DNA of 64,000 nt from Thermococcus sp. EP1 (GTDB lineage: Archaea > Methanobacteriota_B > Thermococci > Thermococcales > Thermococcaceae): NCBI RefSeq assembly GCF_001317345.1, contig NZ_JXCG01000007.1:1-64000 (forward strand), in the 5' to 3' direction. The notes under the pieces are model-generated. The model saw only the letters and a program-made list of their open reading frames with translations. It searched no databases and was not told where the DNA came from. How positions within the stretch are numbered: the first letter of the stretch is position 1; the number at the start of each line of letters is the position of its first letter. A program made the translations under genes and the position numbers. Below, piece after piece: positions 51,597-60,089 of this stretch.

Positions 51597-51610
51597 TGTG
51601 CATATGCACA
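51597..51610. promoter_or_regulatory. Perfect palindrome TGTGCATATGCACA
   Basis: A perfect 14-bp palindrome just upstream of the minus-strand TATA box (TTTATATTT, about 51584-51592) of the NifX-like gene. It occupies the BRE/activator position. Regulator unknown. Confidence 0.5.
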
Positions 51611-51630
51611 TTTTTTGTGAACCTTTGGTT

Positions 51631-51670
51631 AGTAACACTAATATTTAAAAAATATTAAAAATGTGTTACT
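51631..51670. promoter_or_regulatory. Large nested inverted repeat before fmdE
   Basis: AGTAACAC (51631-51638) and GTGTTACT (51663-51670) are perfect inverted arms; inside, TAATATTT (51639-51646) and AAATATTA (51650-51657) form a second pair. The promoter TATA must lie within or near this region, so the site probably controls the fmdE-ABC operon. Confidence 0.55.
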
Positions 51671-51691
51671 ATAATGGCTCTTGGTGATACC

Positions 51692-52387
51692 ATGCTTATG
51701 ATCAATCAACTTATTAAGGAAGGAAAAGTTGAAGAAATCCTTGAATATGCTAGACAATTTCATGGACATGTCTGCCCGTATCTTGCTCTTGGCATTAGGG
51801 CTTCATTAATAGCTATGGAAGAGCTTGGCGTTGGAAGAGTTGATCATTCTGAAAGTGTTGATGAAAGCATCTTGGCAATAGTTGAGATTAATAGTTGCTT
51901 CACAGATGGTGTTCAAGTGACAACAGGTTGTACATTGGGAAACAATTCTCTTATATACTGGGATCTCGGAAAAACTGCTCTCACGCTTGTCAAACGCTCA
52001 ACCTGGGAAGGAGTTAGAGTTTATGCTGACGCAGAAAAATTGAGAAAGCACTATCCCTCGGACGCTGTGGAACTCTTCACTAAAGTTGTTAGAGAAAGGA
52101 AAGGAACACCTGAGGAAAGAAAACGCCTTTGGGAACTTTGGGAAGAGGCGGCAAGGACCATGTTAAAACTTCCAAAAGATGAATTTAAAATTGAAAAAGT
52201 TAGGGTTTCGCCAGTGGAACAAGCTCCAATATTTGAAAGCGTTCGCTGTGCTAAGTGCAATGAGCTCGTAATGTCCACAAGGACAGTATCTTTTGATGGT
52301 GAGCAAGTTTGTTTGAGATGCGCGGGAGAAAGATACTATGCTGTAATCGGAAGGGGGATAGTGGAGGTTAATGGCTTTAGGAGGTAG
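51692..52387 (+). CDS. FmdE-family protein with C-terminal zinc ribbon
   Basis: A 231-aa FmdE-like protein. The domain motifs are [15 protein letters not shown] and [22 protein letters not shown]; a treble-clef/zinc ribbon closes it (CAKC ... CLRC). FmdE proteins are tied to molybdenum/tungsten formylmethanofuran dehydrogenase loci but their action is not known; the Cys-rich pocket can bind metal. ATG at 51692 has GGTGAT before it; the ATG at 51674 lies next to the operator and lacks a site. It leads the ABC transporter operon, overlapping nothing (4-bp gap). Confidence 0.82.
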   Translation: MLMINQLIKEGKVEEILEYARQFHGHVCPYLALGIRASLIAMEELGVGRVDHSESVDESILAIVEINSCFTDGVQVTTGCTLGNNSLIYWDLGKTALTLVKRSTWEGVRVYADAEKLRKHYPSDAVELFTKVVRERKGTPEERKRLWELWEEAARTMLKLPKDEFKIEKVRVSPVEQAPIFESVRCAKCNELVMSTRTVSFDGEQVCLRCAGERYYAVIGRGIVEVNGFRR

Positions 52388-52391
52388 TAAA

Positions 52392-53525
52392 ATGAAGAAG
52401 ATTCCATTTTTGCTCGGTGTGCTGCTGATTCTTTTAATCAGTGGATGTATAAATAGCTCACAAAGCTCAATAACTAGCAGCACTTCTACAAGCACTCAAT
52501 ACATCACTGTCACTGATTTGCTGGGAAGAAGCGTTGAGGTTCCATCAGAGGTCACTAAGGTTGTTGCGACAGGACCTGGTGCTTTAAGACTGGTGGTTTA
52601 CCTAAATGCTACTGATAAGGTGGTAGGTGTCGAAGAGTTTGAGAAGCGTTATTCTTATGGGAGGCCCTATATAATGGCTCATCCAGAGCTTAAGGAGCTT
52701 CCCATTATAGGACCAGGGGGACCAGGGAAGCTTCCTGATCTTGAAGCATTGATTAGTCTCAAACCAGATGTTATATTCATAACCTATGTTGATAGCAAAA
52801 CAGCCGATGAAATACAGGAGAAGACCGGTATCCCAGTCATTGTCCTTAGTTATGGCCAATTGACCACATTTGAAGATGAAGAGCTATTTAGATCTATTGA
52901 ATTGGCAGGTAAGATCCTTGAAAATGAGAAGCGTGCTGAAGACGTTCTGAACTTTATTAGGGCTATACAGGAAGACCTCATAAAGCGTACTGAGAACGCT
53001 AAAAGCCCCAGTGTCTACATTGGGGGTATAGGTTATAAGGGAGCACATGGGATAGAGAGCACCGAAGCCAAATACCCGCCTTTCGTTGTATTGCATGCCA
53101 ATAATGTTGCCGATGAGCTTGGTGAAGGTCATAAGTTTATCGACAAAGAAAAGCTTCTTGAGTGGGACCCAGACTATCTATTTCTTGATGAAGGGGGCTT
53201 AAGCCTCGTGCTTGATGACTACAACAAGAATCCAGAATTCTATAACTCATTAACTGCTGTAAAAGAGGGTAACATCTATGGTATCCTACCATACAACTTT
53301 TACACAACCAATATAGGGACCGCTCTAGCAGACACGTATTTCATTGGGAAAATCCTATACCCGGAGCGTTTTGAGGATGTAGACCCAGTAAAAAAGGCTG
53401 ATGAGATATATACATTCCTAGTTGGAAAACCAGTCTACAAAGAAATGGCCACTCAATTTGGCGGATTTGGTAGAATTGAATTGGCAAATGGGACTGTTGA
53501 ATATTCTCTACCCACTTCACCGTGA
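52392..53525 (+). CDS. ABC transporter substrate-binding lipoprotein (BtuF/FepB/TroA-like)
   Basis: A 377-aa lipoprotein: signal with lipobox LLISGC, Ser/Thr linker, then a type III binding fold: [37 protein letters not shown]. These proteins bind metal chelates such as ferric siderophores, cobalamin or, in archaea, possibly tungstate-related or other metals. GGAGGT before ATG. The permease starts at its stop (TGATG). Confidence 0.88.
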   Translation: MKKIPFLLGVLLILLISGCINSSQSSITSSTSTSTQYITVTDLLGRSVEVPSEVTKVVATGPGALRLVVYLNATDKVVGVEEFEKRYSYGRPYIMAHPELKELPIIGPGGPGKLPDLEALISLKPDVIFITYVDSKTADEIQEKTGIPVIVLSYGQLTTFEDEELFRSIELAGKILENEKRAEDVLNFIRAIQEDLIKRTENAKSPSVYIGGIGYKGAHGIESTEAKYPPFVVLHANNVADELGEGHKFIDKEKLLEWDPDYLFLDEGGLSLVLDDYNKNPEFYNSLTAVKEGNIYGILPYNFYTTNIGTALADTYFIGKILYPERFEDVDPVKKADEIYTFLVGKPVYKEMATQFGGFGRIELANGTVEYSLPTSP

Positions 53526-54565
53526 TGCATATGGACTACGAGCATTACATTGCTAGAAAAGTGTTGCTTGGTATTTTTCTTTCTCTTCTTCTTGTTTTGG
53601 TTAGTCTTTATTCCATAGCGCGTGGTGGTTATAGACTTTCCTTAGAAGAGGTTTTCAATGCACTCGTTGGAGTAGGGAGTGAAAGTGCCCATCTTGTCAT
53701 TTGGAATATTCGTCTTCCTAGGGTGATCGCAGGAATTATTGTAGGAGCCTCTCTAGCCATAGCAGGAGCAGTTATGCAGGGCTTTCTTAGAAACCCTTTG
53801 GCGACTCCATTCACAATGGGAGTTTCTCATGGGGCTATGTTTGGCGCATCCTTTGCTATATTATTGGGGGCAGGTTATGCGGAGAGTTCAGGCAGGATAA
53901 TTCTAGATAACCCTTATACAGTTGTTCTCTTTGCTTTCTTTGGGGCAATAAGTGCTACAATAGTTATTCTAGCTCTTGCTAAGCTAAAAGATCTTAGTCC
54001 TGAGGCAATAATTCTAGCCGGGGTTGCTATGAGTTCCCTTTTTATTGCCCTGACAACACTTGTCCAGTACTTTGCTAATGAGTTGCAACTTGCTGCCATG
54101 GTTTATTGGAGCTTTGGGGACCTTGGTAGAGCAACATGGCAAGAAGATATGATACTTTTAGCTGTTTTTATTCCCGTATTCATGTACTTCATTATCAAAC
54201 GTTGGGATTTAAATGCCTCTGCTGTGGGGGATGATGTGGCCAAATCAGTCGGTGTTGATGTTGAGAGAGTTAGATTAATCTCTACCTTCCTTGCAGCTCT
54301 GATTACGGCAGTGAGTGTGGCTTTTGTGGGAGTTATAGGATTTGTGGGATTGATAGCCCCACATGCTATTAGACTATTAGTCGGAGGGGATTATCGCTTT
54401 TTAATTCCATTATCGGCTCTAGCAGGAGGTCTTCTTCTCCTTGTGGCTGATACTGTTGCAAGATTAGTCTTTTCACCAATGACTTTGCCTGTTGGTGTTG
54501 TAACGTCTTTTCTTGGTGCCCCCACGTTCATTTATCTTCTTATAAGGATGGAGGGACGGCGATGA
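53525..54565 (+). CDS. FecCD/BtuC-type ABC transporter permease
   Basis: A 346-aa permease with about ten TM helices. FecCD signatures: RLPRVIAGIIVGASLAIAGAVMQG, RNPLATPFTMGVSHGA, LIAPHAIRLLVGGDYR and PVGVVTSFLGAPTFIYLL. It forms a homodimeric channel with the following ATPase. Start at 53525 overlaps the upstream stop; ATG at 53531 is an alternative. Confidence 0.9.
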   Translation: MHMDYEHYIARKVLLGIFLSLLLVLVSLYSIARGGYRLSLEEVFNALVGVGSESAHLVIWNIRLPRVIAGIIVGASLAIAGAVMQGFLRNPLATPFTMGVSHGAMFGASFAILLGAGYAESSGRIILDNPYTVVLFAFFGAISATIVILALAKLKDLSPEAIILAGVAMSSLFIALTTLVQYFANELQLAAMVYWSFGDLGRATWQEDMILLAVFIPVFMYFIIKRWDLNASAVGDDVAKSVGVDVERVRLISTFLAALITAVSVAFVGVIGFVGLIAPHAIRLLVGGDYRFLIPLSALAGGLLLLVADTVARLVFSPMTLPVGVVTSFLGAPTFIYLLIRMEGRR

Positions 54566-55326
54566 AAGCCGTGAAAGTTGAGGGACTTTATTTCACATAC
54601 AATGGTTCTGAGGTGTTAAAGGGGATAACTCTTGAGGTTGAGGAAGGAGAATTTGTTGCTATCCTTGGGCCTAATGGTGCTGGAAAAAGTACTCTATTAA
54701 AGTGCATTGCAGGGCTTCTTCACTGTTCTGGAGTTGAAGTCTTGGAGAGACCTATTCAAGAATATTCTAGAGATGAGCTGGCAAAACTTCTTGCATACGT
54801 CCCACAGAGGACTATTCCTGGGTTTATGACAGTTTTTGATATGGTTCTTCTAGGTAGAAGACCATATATGGGTCTTAGACCTTCTAGAAGAGATATAGAG
54901 GTGGTGAATAGAACCCTCAAAAAGCTCGACATCTCACATCTTGCTTTAAAACATAGCAATAGGTTAAGTGGTGGAGAGCTCCAAAAAGTAAGTATAGCGA
55001 GGGCCTTGGCTCAAGAACCGAAAATCCTTCTAATGGATGAACCAACTAACAATCTTGACTTAAAAAGCCAATTAGATGTCATGGAAATAGCAAAAAATTT
55101 TGTGTCATCTGGTGGAACATCAATAATCGTTATGCATGATGTAAACCTAGCTCTTCGTTTTGCTGAGAGATTTATTTTTATGAAAAATGGGGAAATAGTA
55201 GCCGATGGGGGTAAAGAGATTCTCAAACCAAGACTCTTTGAAGAAGTTTATGAAGTAAAGGTGGTTATTCACGAAGTCTCTGGTGTCCCAGTGGTTGTTC
55301 CACTTCATAAACATTCTCTGCCATAG
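54562..55326 (+). CDS. FecE/BtuD-type ABC transporter ATPase
   Basis: A 254-aa ABC ATPase. Walker A GPNGAGKSTLLK, Q-loop YVPQRT, signature LSGGELQKVSIARALAQEP, Walker B LLMDEPTNNLD, H-loop VMHDVN. It overlaps the permease by 4 bp and ends the fmdE operon; a convergent VIT1-type gene follows after 7 bp. Confidence 0.92.
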   Translation: MKAVKVEGLYFTYNGSEVLKGITLEVEEGEFVAILGPNGAGKSTLLKCIAGLLHCSGVEVLERPIQEYSRDELAKLLAYVPQRTIPGFMTVFDMVLLGRRPYMGLRPSRRDIEVVNRTLKKLDISHLALKHSNRLSGGELQKVSIARALAQEPKILLMDEPTNNLDLKSQLDVMEIAKNFVSSGGTSIIVMHDVNLALRFAERFIFMKNGEIVADGGKEILKPRLFEEVYEVKVVIHEVSGVPVVVPLHKHSLP

Positions 55327-55333
55327 GAAAGAT

Positions 55334-56422
55334 TTAAAGGGTTGAGATGTGGAACATGCTCTCCATTAATCTTCCGAAGAGATAACTCAAAAACGCTGCT
55401 CCCAATCCAGTTGTTACCATCTCTCCTATCTTTTTTCTTATTGAAATTCCTGAAAGTATTGAGATTGCAGTTGCAACAAGAGCTAACGCTGTACCAGCTA
55501 ATAGGATTGAGAATGGCAATGCCATGAGAGAGGATGAAGCGAGAAAATAAGGAAGTACTGGGAAAGCAACCCCGGTTAGATATGCTAAACCCGTATAAAT
55601 GGCGGAACGGATTTCATTTTCTTCTCCTCCCTGCACAAGAAGGTTGATGATTGCATTTTCATTTGAAGAGAGTTTTTCCGCGACTTCCATTGCAATATTT
55701 TTTGGCATTCCACTTTCGAGCAACTTTGTCATAAGTTCCTCCTTAGCCCTTTCTGGGGAAACTTTGAAAAGAACTTCCAGTCTCTGTCTTACGCTTTCAT
55801 TTACCTGTCTTTGAGAACGGACTGAAATAAAAGCTCCTATCCCCATAGAAAGGGCTCCAGCAACCCCTACTATTAGCCCGCTTATCCCTACTATCTTGGG
55901 ATTATAGAGGTAAACTGCTGAAAGTCCTGTAACTGCTCCTAAAAGCTCAACAAGTCCATCGTTCATTCCGAGGACAAAGTCCCTTACGTGCTCAACGTGA
56001 AAACGTTTTTTGCTTTCATAGAAAAAGCGCTCATGCTCGAGCTCATCTAGAATTATGCTTGAGACTATCTTTTTTTCTTCATCATTGAGTTTGTATTTTG
56101 TAAGAAATTTGAAGTACTTTTGAATGGCAGAGTTCTCACCCATTTCGAGAAGTGAAACCATTGTGCCTGGACCTAGCAATTTTCTGAGAAATTTCACATA
56201 GAAAAGCTTAAATCTGCTGATTTTGACCTTTTTTGGTGCAATCTTCCTTCTAACTAGGAAGTCGTACCAGAACTTTGCATGGTTTGACTCTATCTGGGAT
56301 AATCTTAAAAACTCTTCTTTTAACTTTGGATCCTTCTCTCCTCTGCTGAGGAAAGCATATAATACTGAGTCGCTATATTCGTCCTCATAAAAATTACTTG
56401 CTTCTTTTAACATTTCCTCCAT
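55334..56422 (-). CDS. Ferritin-like (erythrin) domain fused to VIT1/CCC1 iron-manganese transporter
   Basis: A 362-aa protein. Residues about 1-140 form a ferritin-like di-iron domain with ESNHAKFWYDFL and ILDELEHERFF as ligand helices. Residues ~150-362 are a VIT1/CCC1-like membrane domain: VLGMNDGLVELLGAVTGLSAVY, IVGVAGALSMGIGAFISVRSQ, and a final GLGAAFLSYLFG. It resembles bacterial MbfA-type iron exporters that lack a vacuole role. ATG with GGGGGTT upstream. Probably exports or senses iron. Confidence 0.85.
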   Translation of the reverse strand: MEEMLKEASNFYEDEYSDSVLYAFLSRGEKDPKLKEEFLRLSQIESNHAKFWYDFLVRRKIAPKKVKISRFKLFYVKFLRKLLGPGTMVSLLEMGENSAIQKYFKFLTKYKLNDEEKKIVSSIILDELEHERFFYESKKRFHVEHVRDFVLGMNDGLVELLGAVTGLSAVYLYNPKIVGISGLIVGVAGALSMGIGAFISVRSQRQVNESVRQRLEVLFKVSPERAKEELMTKLLESGMPKNIAMEVAEKLSSNENAIINLLVQGGEENEIRSAIYTGLAYLTGVAFPVLPYFLASSSLMALPFSILLAGTALALVATAISILSGISIRKKIGEMVTTGLGAAFLSYLFGRLMESMFHISTL

Positions 56423-56476
56423 TTCAACCCCCAAAAGATATAGAAGAGGTTTGAGTTAATAAAATAAACGGAAGAC

Positions 56477-56653
56477 TCACTCAGCTGGGGCATAGTAGCA
56501 TCTCTTTGGAGATATGATCTTTCCTTCTTTTTTAAGCTTTTTGATTGCTTCACTAACTTCTTTTTTATCTAGCCCAGCAATTTTAGCTATATCTCCAGGT
56601 CTCAGAGGTTTTCCAGCTTCTTTCAAAACTTTGAAAACAATTTCTTCACTCAT
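56477..56653 (-). CDS. Mini winged-helix DNA-binding protein
   Basis: A 58-aa stand-alone wHTH: EEIVFKVLKEAGKPLRPGDIAKIAGLDKKEVSEAIKKLKKEGKII (given here in parts: helix LRPGDIAKIAGL, recognition helix KKEVSEAIKKL). The single Cys is in SPKRCYYAP. GAGGTGA sits 5 nt before ATG. It is upstream of the VIT1-type gene on the same strand and may regulate it. The 193-bp gap to the next gene holds divergent promoters only. Confidence 0.7.
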   Translation of the reverse strand: MSEEIVFKVLKEAGKPLRPGDIAKIAGLDKKEVSEAIKKLKKEGKIISPKRCYYAPAE

Positions 56654-56846
56654 GTCATTCACCTCTTAAGTTCGGTATTAAACATTAATAAGTTCGAATT
56701 TATAAATTTAGCGGGAACGTTAGTGGTAGTACGGTTCTTTATGGTCTTGAAACTTTTACCCTTTAGGAGTGGAGGGGCTCGTAACGTCGAGACTCTAGCC
56801 GTAATCCTTATTAATTTACTGAAAGATATTTCATTTGGTGAATTCC

Positions 56847-57476
56847 ATGAGCTCTCCAATAGAGGAGTTTATGAGGGAGGTAGATATAAAAGAGCAGATT
56901 AGAGAGAGGTTAAAACGAATTGCGAGTTTATCTCTTAAAGATATTTTAGCCTATGCAATTAGCTGTGAAAAAGAAGCAACAAAATTATACATGTTCCTTT
57001 ATGAGAACGTTCCTACTCAATATCAGAAGGAGTACTTTAAACAATTTATTGATACAGAACGTTCCCATGATGAAAAGGTTAAAAGAATATTCAAAACGCT
57101 GTTCCCAAATGAAGAGCCGAAGATTACAGAATCTGATATATGGAGGAAACTATTTGAAAGGAAACTGAAGACGGTAAAAGATTATCTCGATATTCTTAAA
57201 ATTGCAATGGAGTCAGAAAAATTAGCAGAAGAGATGTATCTGATATTAGAAAAACATTCTGAGAACTTGGAGTATAAAAGAATATTTATGGGGCTTGCAA
57301 ACGATGAAAAAGAGCATTATATGTTTGTAGCAAAGGAATATAATTTTTATAGAAAACTTAAAGCGGAGAGCGAGTTAAAGGAACTAATTAGCGAAATTGC
57401 TAGGGAGAAGGAAAAAGAAAAAAAGCAGAACACTGAAAAAGAGTCTTATACTCAAATATACTCCCAAACACCATAG
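56847..57476 (+). CDS. Rubrerythrin-like ferritin-fold protein
   Basis: A 209-aa helical protein with two weakly similar ferritin-like halves. Di-iron ligand candidates are EKEATKLYMFL, DTERSHDEKVK, ESEKLAEEMYL and NDEKEHYMFV (EH pairs). No rubredoxin domain is attached. The charged tail (REKEKEKKQ) is disordered. ATG with GGTGA upstream. Its last 25 bp overlap the convergent gapN. Together with 55334 and 59125 it makes a small ferritin-like cluster. Confidence 0.75.
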   Translation: MSSPIEEFMREVDIKEQIRERLKRIASLSLKDILAYAISCEKEATKLYMFLYENVPTQYQKEYFKQFIDTERSHDEKVKRIFKTLFPNEEPKITESDIWRKLFERKLKTVKDYLDILKIAMESEKLAEEMYLILEKHSENLEYKRIFMGLANDEKEHYMFVAKEYNFYRKLKAESELKELISEIAREKEKEKKQNTEKESYTQIYSQTP

Positions 57477-58972
57477 CCCTTAAAGTTATGAACTATTGTC
57501 TTTGTGGTTGTTAGTTGTTCTACAGAGTAGCCTATTCCTTCTCTCCCAATACCACTATCTTTCATGCCTCCAAAAGGATAATAACCAATTCCATGCCTTG
57601 GGTATTCATTTATGAAAACACTTCCGACCTCAAGCTTTCGTGCAACTTTCCTTGCTCTCTTCTCGCATTCGCTAAACACTGAGGCATCTAATCCAAAGCG
57701 GGAGGAGTTTGCAATCTCAACAGCTTCATCTTCGTCTTTGACTTTAATGATGAGCGTTAATGGCCCAAAGACATCTTCTTGAAAGGCCCTTAGGTCTTTA
57801 ACTATCTTTTTATCAGCTTCTAGAAGAATGGGCCATACATAGTTTTCTTTTCTCTTGAATTGGGTTAGTGGTTTTGCCCCTTTTCCAATGGCATCCTTGT
57901 AAACTTCTTCAATGTAATCTGCAGCCTTTTCATCAATAAGGGGCCCCATTATGGCATTTTCATCTTCAAGTGGATTTTTTGGTTCTATTTTTTTGAGTTT
58001 CTCTATTATTTTGGTCTTGAGCTCGTCATAAATTTCCTCTTGGGCCAGGATAAGTCTTATAGCATCGCACCTCTGTCCGGAGTAGCTTACCATCCCCTTG
58101 ATTATTTTTTCACTTGCTAATTCTAAATCAGCATCATCCAGGACTATTGCTGGATCTTTCCCACCAAGTTCTAGGTGATATGCCTTTATTCCTCCCGTTT
58201 TTATGATATGTTCTCCCACTTCAGTACTTCCTGTGAATGTTATGGCCCTTATGCGTTTGTCTTTTACAACTACATCCATTAGTTTTCCGGGAATCGTTAG
58301 GAGGGCAAAGCTTTCTTTTGGAAAACCACTCAATTCAAGAACTCTTATGAAAAGAATTGCCGCTAGTGGATCTATTGAAGCGGGTTTCAGTATCACAGCA
58401 TTTCCACTAAAGAGTCCAGGTATGATTTTTGTTGCAGATATGAATAGTGGGTAGTTAAATGTGCTTATAGCCAAGATTACTCCATAAGGTTCTCTTTTCA
58501 CAATTCCTTCACTTTCAAGGGTTTCTTCACTCCAATCTCCGGGAATGTAGTCACCAAGCATACGCCTTGATTCAAAGGTCGTTTTTTCCAGTCTCTCAAT
58601 GGTAGCTTTTGTCTCACCAACGGCGTTTGCTTTTGGTTTTCCAGCATTTATAATGAGAACATTTACAAAGTCATCAAAGGCTTCTCTCATAAGTTGAGCT
58701 GTTTTCAAAAAGCTTTCTATCCTCTTTTCTCCAGGGTAGCTCCTTATTTCCTCACGGCCTTTGTCATAGACCTTTTCGATAATCCTTTCAACTTGATCCT
58801 TGCTGAGCTTTGAAACTCTTGCTATTACTTTTCCATTTATTGGGCTTTTAACTTCATAAAAGTCCTCTCCAAAACTCCATTCTCCGGCTGTGTAAGTTTT
58901 GAACTCAGGAACGCCGTCTTTGCCAATTTGGTATATGGCATCAAAAATCCTATGTTGAACGAGCTTATCCAT
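57452..58972 (-). CDS. gapN: Non-phosphorylating NADP-dependent glyceraldehyde-3-phosphate dehydrogenase (GAPN)
   Basis: A 506-aa aldehyde-dehydrogenase-family enzyme oxidising glyceraldehyde 3-phosphate to 3-phosphoglycerate in the modified Embden-Meyerhof path. Catalytic Cys is in YSGQRCDAIR, the general base Glu in HLELGGKDP, and the NADP loop in FTGSTEVGEHI. Length and sequence match the Thermococcales GAPN. GGTGAC before ATG. A TATA-like TATATAAG on the minus side lies near 59005. I found no TGM at this promoter. Confidence 0.9.
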   Translation of the reverse strand: MDKLVQHRIFDAIYQIGKDGVPEFKTYTAGEWSFGEDFYEVKSPINGKVIARVSKLSKDQVERIIEKVYDKGREEIRSYPGEKRIESFLKTAQLMREAFDDFVNVLIINAGKPKANAVGETKATIERLEKTTFESRRMLGDYIPGDWSEETLESEGIVKREPYGVILAISTFNYPLFISATKIIPGLFSGNAVILKPASIDPLAAILFIRVLELSGFPKESFALLTIPGKLMDVVVKDKRIRAITFTGSTEVGEHIIKTGGIKAYHLELGGKDPAIVLDDADLELASEKIIKGMVSYSGQRCDAIRLILAQEEIYDELKTKIIEKLKKIEPKNPLEDENAIMGPLIDEKAADYIEEVYKDAIGKGAKPLTQFKRKENYVWPILLEADKKIVKDLRAFQEDVFGPLTLIIKVKDEDEAVEIANSSRFGLDASVFSECEKRARKVARKLEVGSVFINEYPRHGIGYYPFGGMKDSGIGREGIGYSVEQLTTTKTIVHNFKGYGVWEYI

Positions 58973-59124
58973 TTATGGTCACCATTATGTAATTATGTAC
59001 AGAACTATATAAGGCTTTATTTGATCAAACTGCAAAGTTTTATCTGAGTGGATCTTTCAAAATACTCAATTTTATTCCGAAAATGTTAATAACTTTGGAG
59101 GTAATCTAGACATGGTGGTCTTTA

Positions 59125-59649
59125 ATGGAGATAACGGATAGGGAAGTTTTTGCGATTGCTGTAAATGCAGAAATAAAAGCGAAAGAAACGTATGAGAAAA
59201 TGGCATCTCTTGTAAAGAGTGACATAATAAGGGATGAACTTCTTTTCTTGGCAAAAGAGGAGGATAAACATAGAGAGATAATAGAAAAAATGGTCGAGAA
59301 ATTTAAGGAAAGTGGAGAGGAAGGTAAGAAAATTGAGATTGAGGTCATGAGTGAGTTCAAGGTCATTGCAGAGAAAATGGCTGAGGCTATTAAAAAGCCG
59401 GAGATAAACCTAGATGAGGTTTACGAAATAGCCATGCGGGCTGAACTTGTGAGTGAAAAGCTTTACAATGAACTCGCTAGTTATGCAGCTAATGAAAGAA
59501 CGAGGGTCATTTTGAACATGCTTGCTGACATGGAGAGGCATCACTTTAACATTATCAAAAAACATTATGAGTATCTCATGCGGTACCCTGATGTGTACAA
59601 AGAAGAGCTCTACGATCAGCTTATGAAGGATATAAACTTCAACTTTTGA
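59125..59649 (+). CDS. Ferritin-like/rubrerythrin-type protein
   Basis: A 174-aa four-helix ferritin-like protein: VFAIAVNAEIKAKETYEKMAS, LAKEEDKHREIIEKMVE, IAMRAELVSEKLYNELA and MLADMERHHFNIIKKHYEYL give the usual two E...ExxH sets. No rubredoxin domain. Weak GGTGG site before ATG. It is divergent from gapN and one of four ferritin-type genes in the window (with 14007, 55334, 56847). Likely role in peroxide reduction or iron binding. Confidence 0.82.
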   Translation: MEITDREVFAIAVNAEIKAKETYEKMASLVKSDIIRDELLFLAKEEDKHREIIEKMVEKFKESGEEGKKIEIEVMSEFKVIAEKMAEAIKKPEINLDEVYEIAMRAELVSEKLYNELASYAANERTRVILNMLADMERHHFNIIKKHYEYLMRYPDVYKEELYDQLMKDINFNF

Positions 59650-59749
59650 TTTTTCTCATGAAAACCTTATCCTTTAGAGAGAACGGTTTATATCTAATTT
59701 GGGATAAAGTTTATCAAATTAGAGAACGTAGTTATTTTGAGGGACGTCA

Positions 59750-59989
59750 ATGCCGGAGGTTAAACATATAAAGATTGGGGAGGATAAATTTAAAATTACA
59801 GAAGAGGAAATTGCCAGAAGAGAGCTTAAGGTGACAAAGATAGGTGATGAGGTTATTCAAGTACAAGAAGAGGTTCACGGCATAATAGCAGTAGTCGGGG
59901 CAGTTAGTAGTGTAAACATAAAGAAAAATGAACTTAAGGAACTTATTAAAGTAGCAAAAGAGGAATTTGGGTGGACTGATATCTGTTGA
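59750..59989 (+). CDS. Small conserved-looking protein, unknown function
   Basis: A 79-aa soluble protein (HIKIGEDKFKITEEEIARREL, VHGIIAVVGAVSSVNIKK) with a single C-terminal Cys and no motif I recognise. GAGGGAC lies before the ATG, and a TATA-like TTTATATCTAA (about 59688-59698) precedes it. The gene spacing and codon pattern look real, but function is unknown. Confidence 0.5.
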   Translation: MPEVKHIKIGEDKFKITEEEIARRELKVTKIGDEVIQVQEEVHGIIAVVGAVSSVNIKKNELKELIKVAKEEFGWTDIC

Positions 59990-60013
59990 ATCTTTTATTT
60001 TTAATTAAAGTAG

Positions 60014-60030
60014 TATCATCTAGAGTGATA
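60014..60030. promoter_or_regulatory. TGM-like site TATCAT-CTAGA-GTGATA before fbp
   Basis: Differs by one base from the Thermococcales glycolytic motif TATCAC-N5-GTGATA bound by TGR. It lies upstream of the TATA box (TTTTATAAA, about 60049-60056), the arrangement at which TGR activates gluconeogenic genes. Confidence 0.7.
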
Positions 60031-60089
60031 TATTTTACAGTAGTAAAATTTTATAAACTCGAAAATGAACGTATTAGTGGTGATGAGAT

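Noticed and set aside
58973-59124. Search for a TGM site at the gapN promoter
   Set aside because: No TATCAC-N5-GTGATA or close variant was seen on either strand.
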